Source of the DNA: Prado023 sp963714995 | GTDB taxonomy: Bacteria > Actinomycetota > Actinomycetes > S36-B12 > CAIYMF01 | DNA length: 64,000 nt | Assembly (NCBI GenBank): GCA_963714995.1 | Contig: CAVQQP010000017.1 | Coordinates: forward strand, 124,001 to 188,000 | Reading direction: 5' to 3' | Shown here: positions 47,958 to 56,608 of the stretch, piece after piece | Layout: each line of letters opens with the position of its first letter | Position numbering within the stretch: the first letter of the stretch is position 1 | Program-made: the position numbers and the translations under genes | The notes under the pieces: generated by a model | Seen by the model: only the letters and a program-made list of their open reading frames with translations | Told to the model about the DNA's origin: nothing | Database searches by the model: none

Positions 47958-48806
47958 ATGGGCAAGGACAAGTCCACCAAGGTCAAGGGCAGCACGGGCA
48001 GCACCAAGGTCGCTGCGGCCCCCGCCTCGGCACTGCCCACGATGAAGGAGAAGGAGTACCAGCAGCTCCTCAAGCCCCTGCATGCCGACCTGGTGGCGAT
48101 GCAGGAGTGGGTCAAGGCAACCGGTGCCAAGGTCGTCGTGGTCTTCGAGGGCCGCGACACCGCCGGCAAGGGCGGCGTGATCAAGGCCATCATGGAGCGG
48201 GTGAGCCCGCGCGTCTTCAAGGTGGTTGCCCTGTCTGCCCCCACCGAGCGCGAGAAGTCCCAGATGTACATCCAGCGCTACCTTCCGCACTTCCCGGGCG
48301 CCGGCGAGGTCGTCATCTTCGACCGCAGCTGGTACAACCGCGCGGGGGTCGAGCGGGTGATGGGCTTCACGCCGATGAACTATGTGGAGAGGTTCCTGGA
48401 CATGACCCCCGGCGTCGAGAAGGCGATGGTCGACTCGGGGATCATCCTGCTGAAGTACTGGTTGGAGGTCAGTCCCGAGGAGCAGACCCGCCGCCTCTCG
48501 AGTCGTATCGATGACCCGCGCAAGGTCTGGAAGCTCACCGACATGGACCTGAAGTCGTACACCAAGTGGGACGACTACACGGTCGCCCGGGACGCCATGT
48601 TCGCCGCGACCAGCACCGCCTGGGCCCCGTGGTTCGTCGCCCACACCGACGACAAGAAGCGCGGTCGGCTCAACGTGATCAGCCACATGCTGGCGCGAAT
48701 CCCCTTCGAACCGCTCGACGCACGGAAGGTGGAGCTTCCCAAGCGCAGGGCGACGGCGGTGGCCCCGTCCGAGGACCTGGTCGACCTGGTGCCGCAGAGG
48801 TACTGA
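47958..48806 (+). CDS. ppk2: Polyphosphate kinase 2
   Basis: 282 aa PPK2 family enzyme transferring phosphate between polyphosphate and nucleotides. Walker A reads VVFEGRDTAGKGG (about residues 62-74), the second motif is FDRSWYNRAGVERVMGF, and the lid region follows KYWLEVSPEEQTRR. The single-domain length fits class I. The basic, disordered N-terminal 30 residues (KDKSTKVKGSTGSTK) are common. A CCGGAGGG site precedes the ATG. Whether it makes ADP/ATP or GTP cannot be told. Confidence 0.94.
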   Translation: MGKDKSTKVKGSTGSTKVAAAPASALPTMKEKEYQQLLKPLHADLVAMQEWVKATGAKVVVVFEGRDTAGKGGVIKAIMERVSPRVFKVVALSAPTEREKSQMYIQRYLPHFPGAGEVVIFDRSWYNRAGVERVMGFTPMNYVERFLDMTPGVEKAMVDSGIILLKYWLEVSPEEQTRRLSSRIDDPRKVWKLTDMDLKSYTKWDDYTVARDAMFAATSTAWAPWFVAHTDDKKRGRLNVISHMLARIPFEPLDARKVELPKRRATAVAPSEDLVDLVPQRY

Positions 48807-48839
48807 CCCCGCTCAGGTCGGCGCGGGACGCCGCCGGAC

Positions 48840-49175
48840 CTAGCCCTGCTCGCGCATCCGCTCGAGGGCCTCGGCGAGGATGGCGTCGCCGTCGACGTCG
48901 GAACGCCGCTCCTTCACGTAGGCCAGGTGAGTCTTGTACGGCTCGACCTTCGCCGGCGTGGGCGGGTTCTCCGGATCCGGGCCGGCCGGGTAGCCGCACG
49001 TGGGGCAGTCCCAGATCTCGGGGATGGCGGCCTCGTCGGAGAAGCTCGGGGTGGTCTCGTGCCCGCGTGCGCAGTAGAAGCTCACCCGGTGCCGCGGAGC
49101 GGCGTCACCGCGCTCAGCCTCCCCCATCGGCCCGGATCCGACCCGGCTGCCCCGGATCGCGTTACCACCAGCCAC
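48840..49175 (-). CDS. rbpA: RNA polymerase-binding protein RbpA
   Basis: 111 aa actinobacterial transcription activator that binds the sigma factor and RNA polymerase and stabilises open complexes. The N-terminal tail NAIRGSRVGSGPMGEAERG is typical. The zinc-binding core is FYCARGHE...WDCPTCGYPAG, and the sigma-interacting domain follows (LAYVKERRSDVDGDAILAEA). It is a strong phylum marker. Its presence fits the many TAnnnT promoters in the window, since RbpA assists recognition of such promoters. Confidence 0.97.
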   Translation of the reverse strand: MAGGNAIRGSRVGSGPMGEAERGDAAPRHRVSFYCARGHETTPSFSDEAAIPEIWDCPTCGYPAGPDPENPPTPAKVEPYKTHLAYVKERRSDVDGDAILAEALERMREQG

Positions 49176-49223
49176 AAGTGCCTCCGAAGAATCGAGCAGG
49201 ACAGGACAGGGAGTGCTGCGGGC

Positions 49224-49448
49224 CTAGATGGCCAGGCCGAGGGCCACGATGGTGGCCGTCCAGATGATCAGCAGGGCATAGGTGATGCGGTCGAGGTTGC
49301 GCTCAGCGACCGAGCTGCCACCCAGTGAGGAGCTCACGCCACCGCCGAACAGGTCCGACAGGCCGCCGCCCTTGCCCTTGTGCAGCAGCACAAGGACGAT
49401 GACGAGCACGTTGAGCACCAGGAGCAGGACTTGCAGTGCGGTGATCAC
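49224..49448 (-). CDS. secG: Preprotein translocase subunit SecG
   Basis: 74 aa membrane protein of the SecYEG channel. Two helices (LQVLLLVLNVLVIVLVLL and RITYALLIIWTATIVALGL) flank the cytoplasmic loop HKGKGGGLSDLFGGG, the diagnostic SecG motif. The start is GTG 49448 with GAAGGGA upstream. It is downstream of pgk-tpiA on the same strand, the conserved actinobacterial order. Confidence 0.95.
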   Translation of the reverse strand: MITALQVLLLVLNVLVIVLVLLHKGKGGGLSDLFGGGVSSSLGGSSVAERNLDRITYALLIIWTATIVALGLAI

Positions 49449-49539
49449 GGGGGTCCCTTCATTCGATGGCGCAAGGATACGTGGTCCATGCGACAACGCG
49501 GGCCAACCACACCCCAACGGCGCAATTCGGGCGCCGGGA

Positions 49540-49579
49540 TGCCCGGTCAGACCGAGCCGGGGCTCGTCCTGACCGGGCA
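49540..49579. terminator. Strong hairpin between tpiA and secG
   Basis: TGCCCGGTCAG and CTGACCGGGCA pair perfectly over 11 bp, with a further inner GAGCC/GGCTC stem. It lies 19 bp after the tpiA stop. It may terminate or attenuate the pgk-tpiA message, or process it before secG. No T-run. Confidence 0.65.
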
Positions 49580-49597
49580 GCAGCGCCCGCGTCGCCC

Positions 49598-50371
49598 TCA
49601 GGCCAGGCGGTACTTGCAGATGGCGACGAACTCGTCGGCATCCAGCGACGCCCCGCCGATCAGCGCGCCGTCGACATCCGGGCCGGCCATGATCTCGGCC
49701 GCGTTCGCGGCCTTGACCGATCCGCCGTACTGGATGCGGATCGCGTCGGCGACCTCCTGGCTGTACAGCTCGGCCAGGCGGCGGCGGATCGCCCCGCACA
49801 TGTCCTGGGCGTCCTGCGGGGTGGCCGTCAGGCCGGTGCCGATGGCCCACACGGGCTCATAGGCGATCACGATCGTCGCGGCCTGGTCGGCCGGGATGTC
49901 GGCGAGGCCGCCGTCGAGCTGGCCGAGGGTGACCTGCTCCTGGATCCCGGCCTCGCGCTCCTCCTTGACCTCGCCGATGCACATGATCGGGACGAGCCCG
50001 TGCTTGTAGGCGGCCTTCACCTTGGCGTTGACCAGGGCGTCGTCCTCACCGTGGTACTGGCGCCGCTCGCTGTGCCCGATGACCGCGTAGGTGCAGCCGA
50101 GCTTGGCCAGCATGCTGCCGGAGATCTCGCCGGTGTAGGCACCGGAGTCCTGCGCGGAGATGTCCTGGCTGCCGTAGACGATCTTGAGGTTGTCGGCGTC
50201 CACCAGGGTCTGCACCGAGCGGATGTCGGTGAACGGGACCATCACGCCGGCCTCGACCGCCGCGAAGTCCTCGTCGGTGAGTGCGAAGGCGATCTTCTGG
50301 ACGTGCGCGATGGCCTCGAGGTGGTCGAGGTTCATCTTCCAGTTGCCCGCCATGAACGGCTTGCGTGCCAT
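49598..50371 (-). CDS. tpiA: Triosephosphate isomerase
   Basis: 257 aa glycolytic TIM-barrel enzyme interconverting dihydroxyacetone phosphate and glyceraldehyde 3-phosphate. It begins MARKPFMAGNWKMN with the catalytic Lys. It has the catalytic His in AVIGHSERRQY and the catalytic Glu with loop 6 in AYEPVWAIGTG. The phosphate-binding IQYGGSVKAANA is near the end. Its start lies 3 bp after the pgk stop. Completely normal. Confidence 0.98.
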   Translation of the reverse strand: MARKPFMAGNWKMNLDHLEAIAHVQKIAFALTDEDFAAVEAGVMVPFTDIRSVQTLVDADNLKIVYGSQDISAQDSGAYTGEISGSMLAKLGCTYAVIGHSERRQYHGEDDALVNAKVKAAYKHGLVPIMCIGEVKEEREAGIQEQVTLGQLDGGLADIPADQAATIVIAYEPVWAIGTGLTATPQDAQDMCGAIRRRLAELYSQEVADAIRIQYGGSVKAANAAEIMAGPDVDGALIGGASLDADEFVAICKYRLA

Positions 50372-50374
50372 GTC

Positions 50375-51583
50375 TCAGCCCTCCAGGACTGCCAGGCCGG
50401 GGAGCGTCTTGCCCTCGAGGAGCTCGAGGGAGGCGCCACCACCGGTGGAGATGTGGGAGAAGCCGTCCTCCAGGCCGAGCTGGCGGACAGCAGCGGCGGA
50501 GTCGCCGCCTCCAATGACCGAGAACGCACCGGAGCCGGCGATCGCCTTGGCGACCTCGAAGGTTCCGGTGGCGAACTCGGGTACCTCGAAGACGCCCATG
50601 GGGCCGTTCCAGACGACCGTCCTGGCATCGGCGACCTTGCTCGAGAACAGCGCGATCGTCTCGGGGCCGATGTCCAGGCCCATCCAGCCGTCGGGGATCT
50701 CGCTGCTGGGCACGACCTTGCGCTCCGGCGTCGGGTTGTCCTTGCCGGGGAAGGCATCGGCGACCATGGTGTCGACGGGGACCACCAGCTCGATGCCCTT
50801 CTCCGCGGCCTTGGCGATGTAGCCCTTGACCGCCTCGATCTGGTCCTCCTCCAGCAGGGAGGTGCCGACTCCGTAGCCGTTGGCGGCCAGGAACGTGTAG
50901 GCCATGCCGCCGCCGATCAGCAGGCGGTCGACGCTGTCGATCAGGTTGTCGATGACGCCGAGCTTGTCCGAGACCTTGGACCCGCCGAGGATCACCACGT
51001 AGGGGCGGTCCGGGTCGGCCAGGACCTTCGAGAAGGACTTGACCTCCTTCTCCACCAGCAGGCCCGCTGCGTTGGGCAGCAGCTCGGCCACGTCAGTGAC
51101 GGAGGCCTGCTTGCGGTGCACGACACCGAACCCGTCGGAGACGTAGACATCGGCCATGGCCGCGAGCTCGGCGGCCAGCTCCTGGCGCTGGGCCTGGTCC
51201 TTGCTGGTCTCTCGGGCGTCGAACCGGATGTTCTCCAGCAGGGCCACCTGGCCGGGCTGCAGGGCCGCCACGGTGGCCTTCGCGGAGTCCCCGGTCACGT
51301 CGGAGGCCAGGGCGATGTCCTGGCCGAGGAGCTCACCGAGGCGCTTGGCCACCGGGGCCAGCGAGCCGGACTCCTCGAAGCCCACGCCCTTGGGTCGGCC
51401 GAGGTGCGCCACGATGACGACCTTGGCACCCGCACCGGTCAGGGCCGTGAGGGTGGGCAGGCTGGCCACGATCCGGCCGTCGTCGGTGATGACACCGGAG
51501 CCGTCCTTGGCCAGCGGAACGTTGAAGTCCGACCTGAGCAGGACTGTCTTGCCAGCGATATCGAGATCACTGATGCTCTTCAC
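50375..51583 (-). CDS. pgk: Phosphoglycerate kinase
   Basis: 402 aa glycolytic kinase generating ATP from 1,3-bisphosphoglycerate. Conserved LLRSDFNVPLAKDG, VIVAHLGRPKG, the linker SKVSDKLGVIDNL and the ATP-binding SVIGGGDSAAAVRQLG are visible. GTG 51583 with GGGAG upstream is the start; longer in-frame alternatives would add an unconserved 31-residue extension. Normally gap precedes pgk in this cluster, but here whiA lies directly upstream. Confidence 0.97.
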   Translation of the reverse strand: MKSISDLDIAGKTVLLRSDFNVPLAKDGSGVITDDGRIVASLPTLTALTGAGAKVVIVAHLGRPKGVGFEESGSLAPVAKRLGELLGQDIALASDVTGDSAKATVAALQPGQVALLENIRFDARETSKDQAQRQELAAELAAMADVYVSDGFGVVHRKQASVTDVAELLPNAAGLLVEKEVKSFSKVLADPDRPYVVILGGSKVSDKLGVIDNLIDSVDRLLIGGGMAYTFLAANGYGVGTSLLEEDQIEAVKGYIAKAAEKGIELVVPVDTMVADAFPGKDNPTPERKVVPSSEIPDGWMGLDIGPETIALFSSKVADARTVVWNGPMGVFEVPEFATGTFEVAKAIAGSGAFSVIGGGDSAAAVRQLGLEDGFSHISTGGGASLELLEGKTLPGLAVLEG

Positions 51584-51672
51584 TGAAGAATCTCCCTTTG
51601 TGGGTGAACGGCCACCTTGCAGGCATGAGCCTATTGACGCTGCGGCGCGGTCGCCCGCTGAGGGCCTCGACC

Positions 51673-52641
51673 TCACTCCGGGGAGATGCCGTCCTCGGTG
51701 TTGGGGATCCCGAGCTCGATCGCGCGCTTGTCGGCCAGCGCCAGGAGTCGGCGGATCCGCCCGGCGATCGCATCCTTGGTCATCGGGGGATCGGCCAGGG
51801 CACCGAGCTCCTCGAGGCTGGCCTGCTTGTGCTGCAGGCGCAGCTGGCCAGCCACCGCAAGGTGGTCGGGGACCGTGTCGCCGAGGATCAGCAGGGCCCG
51901 CTCGACCCGGGCCCCGGCCGCGACGGCGGCGCGGGCGGACCGGCGCAGGTTGGCGTCGTCGAAGTTGGCCAGGCGATTGGCGGTGGCCCGAACCTCACGG
52001 CGCATCCGCCGCTCCTCCCAGGCCATCACCGACTCGTGGGCACCCATCCTGGTGAGCATCGCGCTGATGGCGTCGCCGTCGCGGATGACGACCCGGTCGA
52101 TCCCACGGACCTCACGGGCCTTGCTGGCGATCCCCAGGCGCCGGGCCGCCCCCACCAGCGCCAGGGCCGCCTCAGGTCCTGGGCAGGAGACCTCCAGGGA
52201 CGAGGACCGACCGGGTTCGGTGAGTGACCCATGGGCCAGGAACGCGCCGCGCCAGGCCGCCTCCGCGTCACAGAGCGCCCCGTTGACCACGACGGCCGGC
52301 AGCCCCCGGACGGGTCGGCCCGAGGCGTCCAGGAGGCCCGCCTGCTTGGCCAGCCGCTGGCCGTCCTGGGCGACGGTGAGCACGTAGCGGTTGCCCCGAC
52401 GGATGCCGGACGGGGCCACCACGGTGATCGTGGCCGAGTGGCCGAACATGTCGGCGATCGCGGTGCGCGCCCGCCGTGCCGCGGCCCCGGTGTCGAGCTC
52501 GGCCTCCACCACGACCTTGCCCCCGACGAGGTGCAGCCCCCCGGAGAACCGCAGGAGTGCGGACACCTCTGCCTTCCGGCAGCACGTCTTCGTGATCGGC
52601 AATCGGCTCAGTTCATCCTTCACGCCTGCCGTCATCGCCAT
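51673..52641 (-). CDS. whiA: DNA-binding protein WhiA
   Basis: 322 aa regulator of sporulation and division genes in actinobacteria. The N-terminal LAGLIDADG-like domain begins MAMTAGVKDELSRLPI and has FSGGLHLVGGKVVVEAELD and RGAFLAHGSLTEPG. A C-terminal HTH (GALADPPMTKDAIAGRIRRL) binds DNA. It overlaps the yvcK stop by 10 bp. The rapZ-yvcK-whiA order is conserved in Gram-positives. Confidence 0.97.
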   Translation of the reverse strand: MAMTAGVKDELSRLPITKTCCRKAEVSALLRFSGGLHLVGGKVVVEAELDTGAAARRARTAIADMFGHSATITVVAPSGIRRGNRYVLTVAQDGQRLAKQAGLLDASGRPVRGLPAVVVNGALCDAEAAWRGAFLAHGSLTEPGRSSSLEVSCPGPEAALALVGAARRLGIASKAREVRGIDRVVIRDGDAISAMLTRMGAHESVMAWEERRMRREVRATANRLANFDDANLRRSARAAVAAGARVERALLILGDTVPDHLAVAGQLRLQHKQASLEELGALADPPMTKDAIAGRIRRLLALADKRAIELGIPNTEDGISPE

Positions 52642-53645
52642 GCCGGAATACTGCCATGCCCGATGACCTCCGCGAACGCCCTCCCCAGCAGCAGCGGATC
52701 GTGATGCCCCTCCCCGGCCCGTGGGTCGGACACCGGGCGCAGGACGAGCTCCGCGCCGACGGCGCTGCAGGCCTCCCGCAGGGCCTCCTCGTCGGGCACG
52801 TGCGCCGGATCAGCCAGCACGACGTCGAAGGTCACCTGCGGGAAGGCCTCCGCGAGGACGTGGAGATGTCCCTGGGGGCTGAACCCGGAGGTCTCCCCCG
52901 GCTGCGCGATGAGGTTCAGCGCCAGGATGCGGGTCGCGGTGGACGCGACGATCGCGTCGTGGATGCCCGGCACGAGCAGTCCCGCGAGCACGGAGGTGTA
53001 CCAGGAGCCCGGGCCCATCACGATGGCCTCTGCCTGGGCGATGGCCTCGATCGCCTCGGGCCGCGCCGGCGGGTCGGGCGGCTCCAGCGAGATCGACAGG
53101 ACGGTCCCCTCGGTGACCGCGACCTTGGACTGCCCGCGCACCACGCTGACGCCGGGGTGGCCCGGCGCGTCGAGGACGTCGGCGACGATCTGCACGCCCT
53201 CGCTGCACACGGGCAGGACCCGGCCGTGCGCACCGAGGAGGGCCGCCACCCAGTCCAGCCCGGCGACGACGTCCCCGGTCTGCTCCCACAGCGAGGTGAT
53301 CAGCAGGTTGCCCATGGCGTGCCCGGCGAGCTCCCCGTCGGAGAAGCGGTGCTGGACGACCGCGCTCCAGGTGCGGCCCCACACGTCATCGCCGCACAGC
53401 GCCGCGAGGGCCATGCGCAGGTCACCGGGTGGGGGTGTGCCCATGTCCCGGCGCAACCGGCCGCTGGAGCCTCCGTCGTCGGCCATCCCGACGATGGCCG
53501 TCAACTGGTCGGTCACCACCCGCAGGGCGCGCAGGGTGACGGCCAGGCCGTGCCCGCCACCCAGTGCGACGACGGCCGGGCCGGCTGCCACCGGCCGACG
53601 GCGCCGGGCGGCTCCCCCGGGCTCGGCCACAGCGGGAGGCATCAT
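52632..53645 (-). CDS. yvcK: YvcK/CofD-like gluconeogenesis factor
   Basis: 337 aa CofD-fold protein. VVALGGGHGLAVTLRALR and GMADDGGSSGRLRRDMG bind UDP-sugar in homologues, and it has GNLLITSLWEQTGD and VMGPGSWYTSVLAGLLVPGI. In other bacteria it influences central carbon metabolism and cell-wall synthesis. ATG 53645 overlaps the rapZ stop (ATGA); an immediately following ATG at 53642 is also possible. The N-terminal extension is rich in Arg and Pro. Confidence 0.94.
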   Translation of the reverse strand: MMPPAVAEPGGAARRRRPVAAGPAVVALGGGHGLAVTLRALRVVTDQLTAIVGMADDGGSSGRLRRDMGTPPPGDLRMALAALCGDDVWGRTWSAVVQHRFSDGELAGHAMGNLLITSLWEQTGDVVAGLDWVAALLGAHGRVLPVCSEGVQIVADVLDAPGHPGVSVVRGQSKVAVTEGTVLSISLEPPDPPARPEAIEAIAQAEAIVMGPGSWYTSVLAGLLVPGIHDAIVASTATRILALNLIAQPGETSGFSPQGHLHVLAEAFPQVTFDVVLADPAHVPDEEALREACSAVGAELVLRPVSDPRAGEGHHDPLLLGRAFAEVIGHGSIPAWR

Positions 53646-54529
53646 TCGCGCCCGAGGTCCCGATGGACCACCGTGACCTCGAGGCCCACGTGCACCAGCC
53701 GGGCCGCGAGGTTCTCCGACATCGCCACGGACCGGTGCTTGCCGCCGGTGCACCCGACGGCCAGCGTGGCGAAGCGCTTGCCCTCGCGGAGATACCCGTC
53801 GGTGGCCACGTCGATCATGCGCGCATAGGCGTCGAGGAACTGCGAGGCGCCGTCCTGGGCCGTGACGTAGTCGTTGACCGCAGCATCCAGTCCGCGCAGC
53901 TCGCGCAGCTCGGGGATCCAGAAGGGGTTGGGCAGGAACCGGACGTCGGCGACGAAGTCGGCATCCACCGGCACGCCGTACTTGAAGCCGAAGGACATGA
54001 CCGTGGCCCGCAGGCGCACCGGCTCGTTGGACTCGAAGGAGGCGGTGATCGCGCGCCGCAGCTCGTGGATGGTGCGGTGGGAGGTGTCGATCACGAGGTC
54101 GGCGTCGGCACGCAGGTCGCCGAGCAGGGCGCGCTCCCGGTGGATCCCGTCGAGCAGCCCTCCCTGTCCCTGCAGGGGGTGCGGGCGGCGGTTGGACTCG
54201 AAGCGGCGCACCAGCGCCTCGTCGCTGGACTCCAGGAACAGGATCTTCAGGTCGACCCCGCGGGCGATCACCTCGGCGACGGCAGCCTCCAGCTGGTCGA
54301 ACAGCCGACCGCCGCGCACATCGACGACGACGGCGACGCGGTCGAGGTCCGAGCGCGCGGCCAGCAGGTCGAGGGTGGGGGCCAGCATCTTGGGCGGCAG
54401 GTTGTCGATGACGAACCAGCCGATGTCCTCCAGGGCTCGGGCGGCACTCGATCGACCGGCCCCGGACATCCCGGAGACCAGCAGGACCTCGAAGTCAGCG
54501 ATCCCGTCGCTGGGCGGGAGTGTGGTCAT
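53642..54529 (-). CDS. rapZ: RapZ-type RNase adapter / nucleotide-binding protein
   Basis: 295 aa P-loop protein. Walker A is LLVSGMSGAGRSSAARALED, and VIDNLPPKML, VMSFGFKYGVP and the C-terminal GCTGGKHRSVAMSENLA are strongly conserved. In enterobacteria RapZ directs RNase E to a small RNA. The actinobacterial role is unclear and probably linked to YvcK. It overlaps both uvrC and yvcK by ATGA, showing tight coupling. Confidence 0.95.
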   Translation of the reverse strand: MTTLPPSDGIADFEVLLVSGMSGAGRSSAARALEDIGWFVIDNLPPKMLAPTLDLLAARSDLDRVAVVVDVRGGRLFDQLEAAVAEVIARGVDLKILFLESSDEALVRRFESNRRPHPLQGQGGLLDGIHRERALLGDLRADADLVIDTSHRTIHELRRAITASFESNEPVRLRATVMSFGFKYGVPVDADFVADVRFLPNPFWIPELRELRGLDAAVNDYVTAQDGASQFLDAYARMIDVATDGYLREGKRFATLAVGCTGGKHRSVAMSENLAARLVHVGLEVTVVHRDLGRE

Positions 54530-56607
54530 CTGGGCTCCTCGGTCACGGGCACGTCGCCCAGGATCTCGCCGGTCACGGACACATCGTCGTCCAGGATCTC
54601 GCCGGTCACGGACACATCGTCGTCCAGGATCTCCCCTGTGGTCAGGTTCACCGCGCTGATCGTCCCACCGGACAGCGCGAGGATGATGCGCTCAGCCAGC
54701 GCCGGGCCGATCCCCGGCACCTCGGCGATCATCTCGGGGGTCGCCGCGCGGAGCGTGCGCACCGAGCCGAAGCGGCGCAGCAGCGCCTTGCGCCGGGCGG
54801 GGCCGAGCCCGGGGATGTCGTCCAGCGCGCTGGTGGTCATCCGGGCGGAGCGCTTCTGGCGCTGGTAGCGGATGGCTGTGCGGTGCGCCTCGTCGCGCAC
54901 CCGCTGCAGCAGGTAGAGCCCCTGGCTGGTGCGCGGCAGGATCACCGGATCCTCCTCGTCGGGCAGCCACACCTCCTCGAGCCGCTTGGCCAGGCCGACG
55001 ACCGCGATGTCCGTGAGCCCGAGGTCCACCAGCGCCTGGAACGCGGCATTGACCTGCGGGGCGCCGCCGTCGATCACGACCAGGGAGGGCGGGTAGGCGA
55101 ACCGCGCGGGGGTCGTGGATGCGGGTGGGAGGTCCCCGGGCGCGCTCCCGGCCGCGGCCGGCTCGACGTCCCCCGACGACCCGGGGGCCGGGGCCTGCTC
55201 CGGGTCGTCACCCCCGCGGGCCGCCAACCGGCGGAAGCGCCGGCCGATCACCTCGGCGATCGCGGCGACGTCGTTCTGCCCGTCGAAGCCCTTGATCGCG
55301 AACTTCCGGTACTCCGAGGGCCGCGGAAGCCCGTCCTCGAAGACCACCATGGACGCCACGACGTCGTCGGCGCCGAGGTTGGACACGTCGAAGCACTCGA
55401 TCCGCAGCGGAGCGGTCGGCAGGTCCAGCGCCTCGGTCAGCTCCGTCAGCGCCTGGCTGCGGGTCGTGAGGTCACCGGACCGCCGCAGCTTGTGCGCGGC
55501 CAGCGACTGTGAGGCGTTGCGGGTCACGGTCTCCATGAGCGCGCGCTTGTCGCCACGACGCGGCACCGAGACCCCGACGGGGCCGCCTCGCTGCTGTCCC
55601 AGCCAGTCCGTGAGCACCGCGACCTCACTGGGGTCGGGCAGCGCAGGGACGAGCACCCGACGAGGGACGTCGGCCTCCGGCTCGGCGTACATCTGGGTCA
55701 GGAGGGTGGCGATCAGGTGCGCCTCGTCGGCGTCGTCGACGCGCTCCACGATGAAGCCGCGCTCCCCCCGGATGCGACCGTCGCGGACGTGGAACACCCG
55801 CACGCACGCCTCGAGCTCGTCGCTGGCGAGCCCGACGACGTCGGCATCGGTGCCGTCGGGCAGCACGACCGCGTTGCGCTCGAGGACCCGCTGCAGCGCG
55901 TAGAGGTCGTCGCGCAGCCGGGCGGCGCGCTCGTAGTCCAGCTCGGCCGCCGCGGCGTTCATCTGCTCGGTCCGTGACCGGACGAACGCGGCGGAGCCGC
56001 CGGCCATGAACGCGCAGAAGTCCTCGACGATCGCCCGATGCTCCTCGGCCGTGACCTCGCCGGTGCAGGGAGCAGCGCACTTGTCGATGTACCCGAGCAG
56101 GCAGGGCCGCCCGGAGGCCTGGGCCCGCCGGAACACCCCACGGGTGCAGGTGCGCATGGGGAAGACCCGCAGCAGCTGGTCGACGGTCTCGCGGATCGCC
56201 CACGCGTGCGCGAACGGGCCGAAGTAGCGCACCCCGGGGCGCTTCTCCCCGCGCATGACCATCGCACGTGGGAACTCCTCGCCCACCGTCACGGCCAGGA
56301 ACGGGTAGGACTTGTCGTCGCGGTAGCGGACGTTGAACCGCGGGTCGAACTCCTTGATCCACGCGTACTCCAGGGTCAGGGCCTCGACCTCGGTGGCCAC
56401 CACGACCCAGTCCAGGGAGCGTGCGGTGGCGACCATCGTCTGGGTGCGCTGGTGCAGCGCGGCGGGGTCCTGGAAGTACGAGGTCAGCCGCGCGCGGAGG
56501 TTCTTGGCCTTGCCCACGTAGATGACCCGGCCATCACCGTCGCGGAACCGGTAGACGCCTGGGTCGGTGGGGATCTGGCCGGGAGCGGGCCGGAAGTTGA
56601 CGGTCAC
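54526..56607 (-). CDS. uvrC: Excinuclease ABC subunit C
   Basis: 693 aa nuclease that cuts both sides of a lesion in nucleotide-excision repair. The GIY-YIG domain starts PGVYRFRDGDGRVIYVGKAK. A UVR segment, the RNase H-like domain (LRIECFDVSNLGADDVVASM) and the C-terminal helix-hairpin-helix pair (DIPGLGPARRKALLRRFGS; EVPGIGPALAERI) follow. The C-terminus carries an extra acidic tail with an 11-residue tandem repeat DDDVSVTGEIL. The start is GTG 56607. An Ala/Pro/Gly-rich insert near residue 490 is also longer than usual. Confidence 0.96.
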   Translation of the reverse strand: MTVNFRPAPGQIPTDPGVYRFRDGDGRVIYVGKAKNLRARLTSYFQDPAALHQRTQTMVATARSLDWVVVATEVEALTLEYAWIKEFDPRFNVRYRDDKSYPFLAVTVGEEFPRAMVMRGEKRPGVRYFGPFAHAWAIRETVDQLLRVFPMRTCTRGVFRRAQASGRPCLLGYIDKCAAPCTGEVTAEEHRAIVEDFCAFMAGGSAAFVRSRTEQMNAAAAELDYERAARLRDDLYALQRVLERNAVVLPDGTDADVVGLASDELEACVRVFHVRDGRIRGERGFIVERVDDADEAHLIATLLTQMYAEPEADVPRRVLVPALPDPSEVAVLTDWLGQQRGGPVGVSVPRRGDKRALMETVTRNASQSLAAHKLRRSGDLTTRSQALTELTEALDLPTAPLRIECFDVSNLGADDVVASMVVFEDGLPRPSEYRKFAIKGFDGQNDVAAIAEVIGRRFRRLAARGGDDPEQAPAPGSSGDVEPAAAGSAPGDLPPASTTPARFAYPPSLVVIDGGAPQVNAAFQALVDLGLTDIAVVGLAKRLEEVWLPDEEDPVILPRTSQGLYLLQRVRDEAHRTAIRYQRQKRSARMTTSALDDIPGLGPARRKALLRRFGSVRTLRAATPEMIAEVPGIGPALAERIILALSGGTISAVNLTTGEILDDDVSVTGEILDDDVSVTGEILGDVPVTEEPR
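54561..54626. repeat. Two perfect 33-bp tandem repeats in the uvrC tail
   Basis: GGATCTCGCCGGTCACGGAC opens two identical adjacent 33-bp copies (54561-54593 and 54594-54626), with degenerate partial copies on either side. Being a multiple of three, it lengthens the protein without a frame change. Confidence 0.9.
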
Positions 56608-56608
56608 C

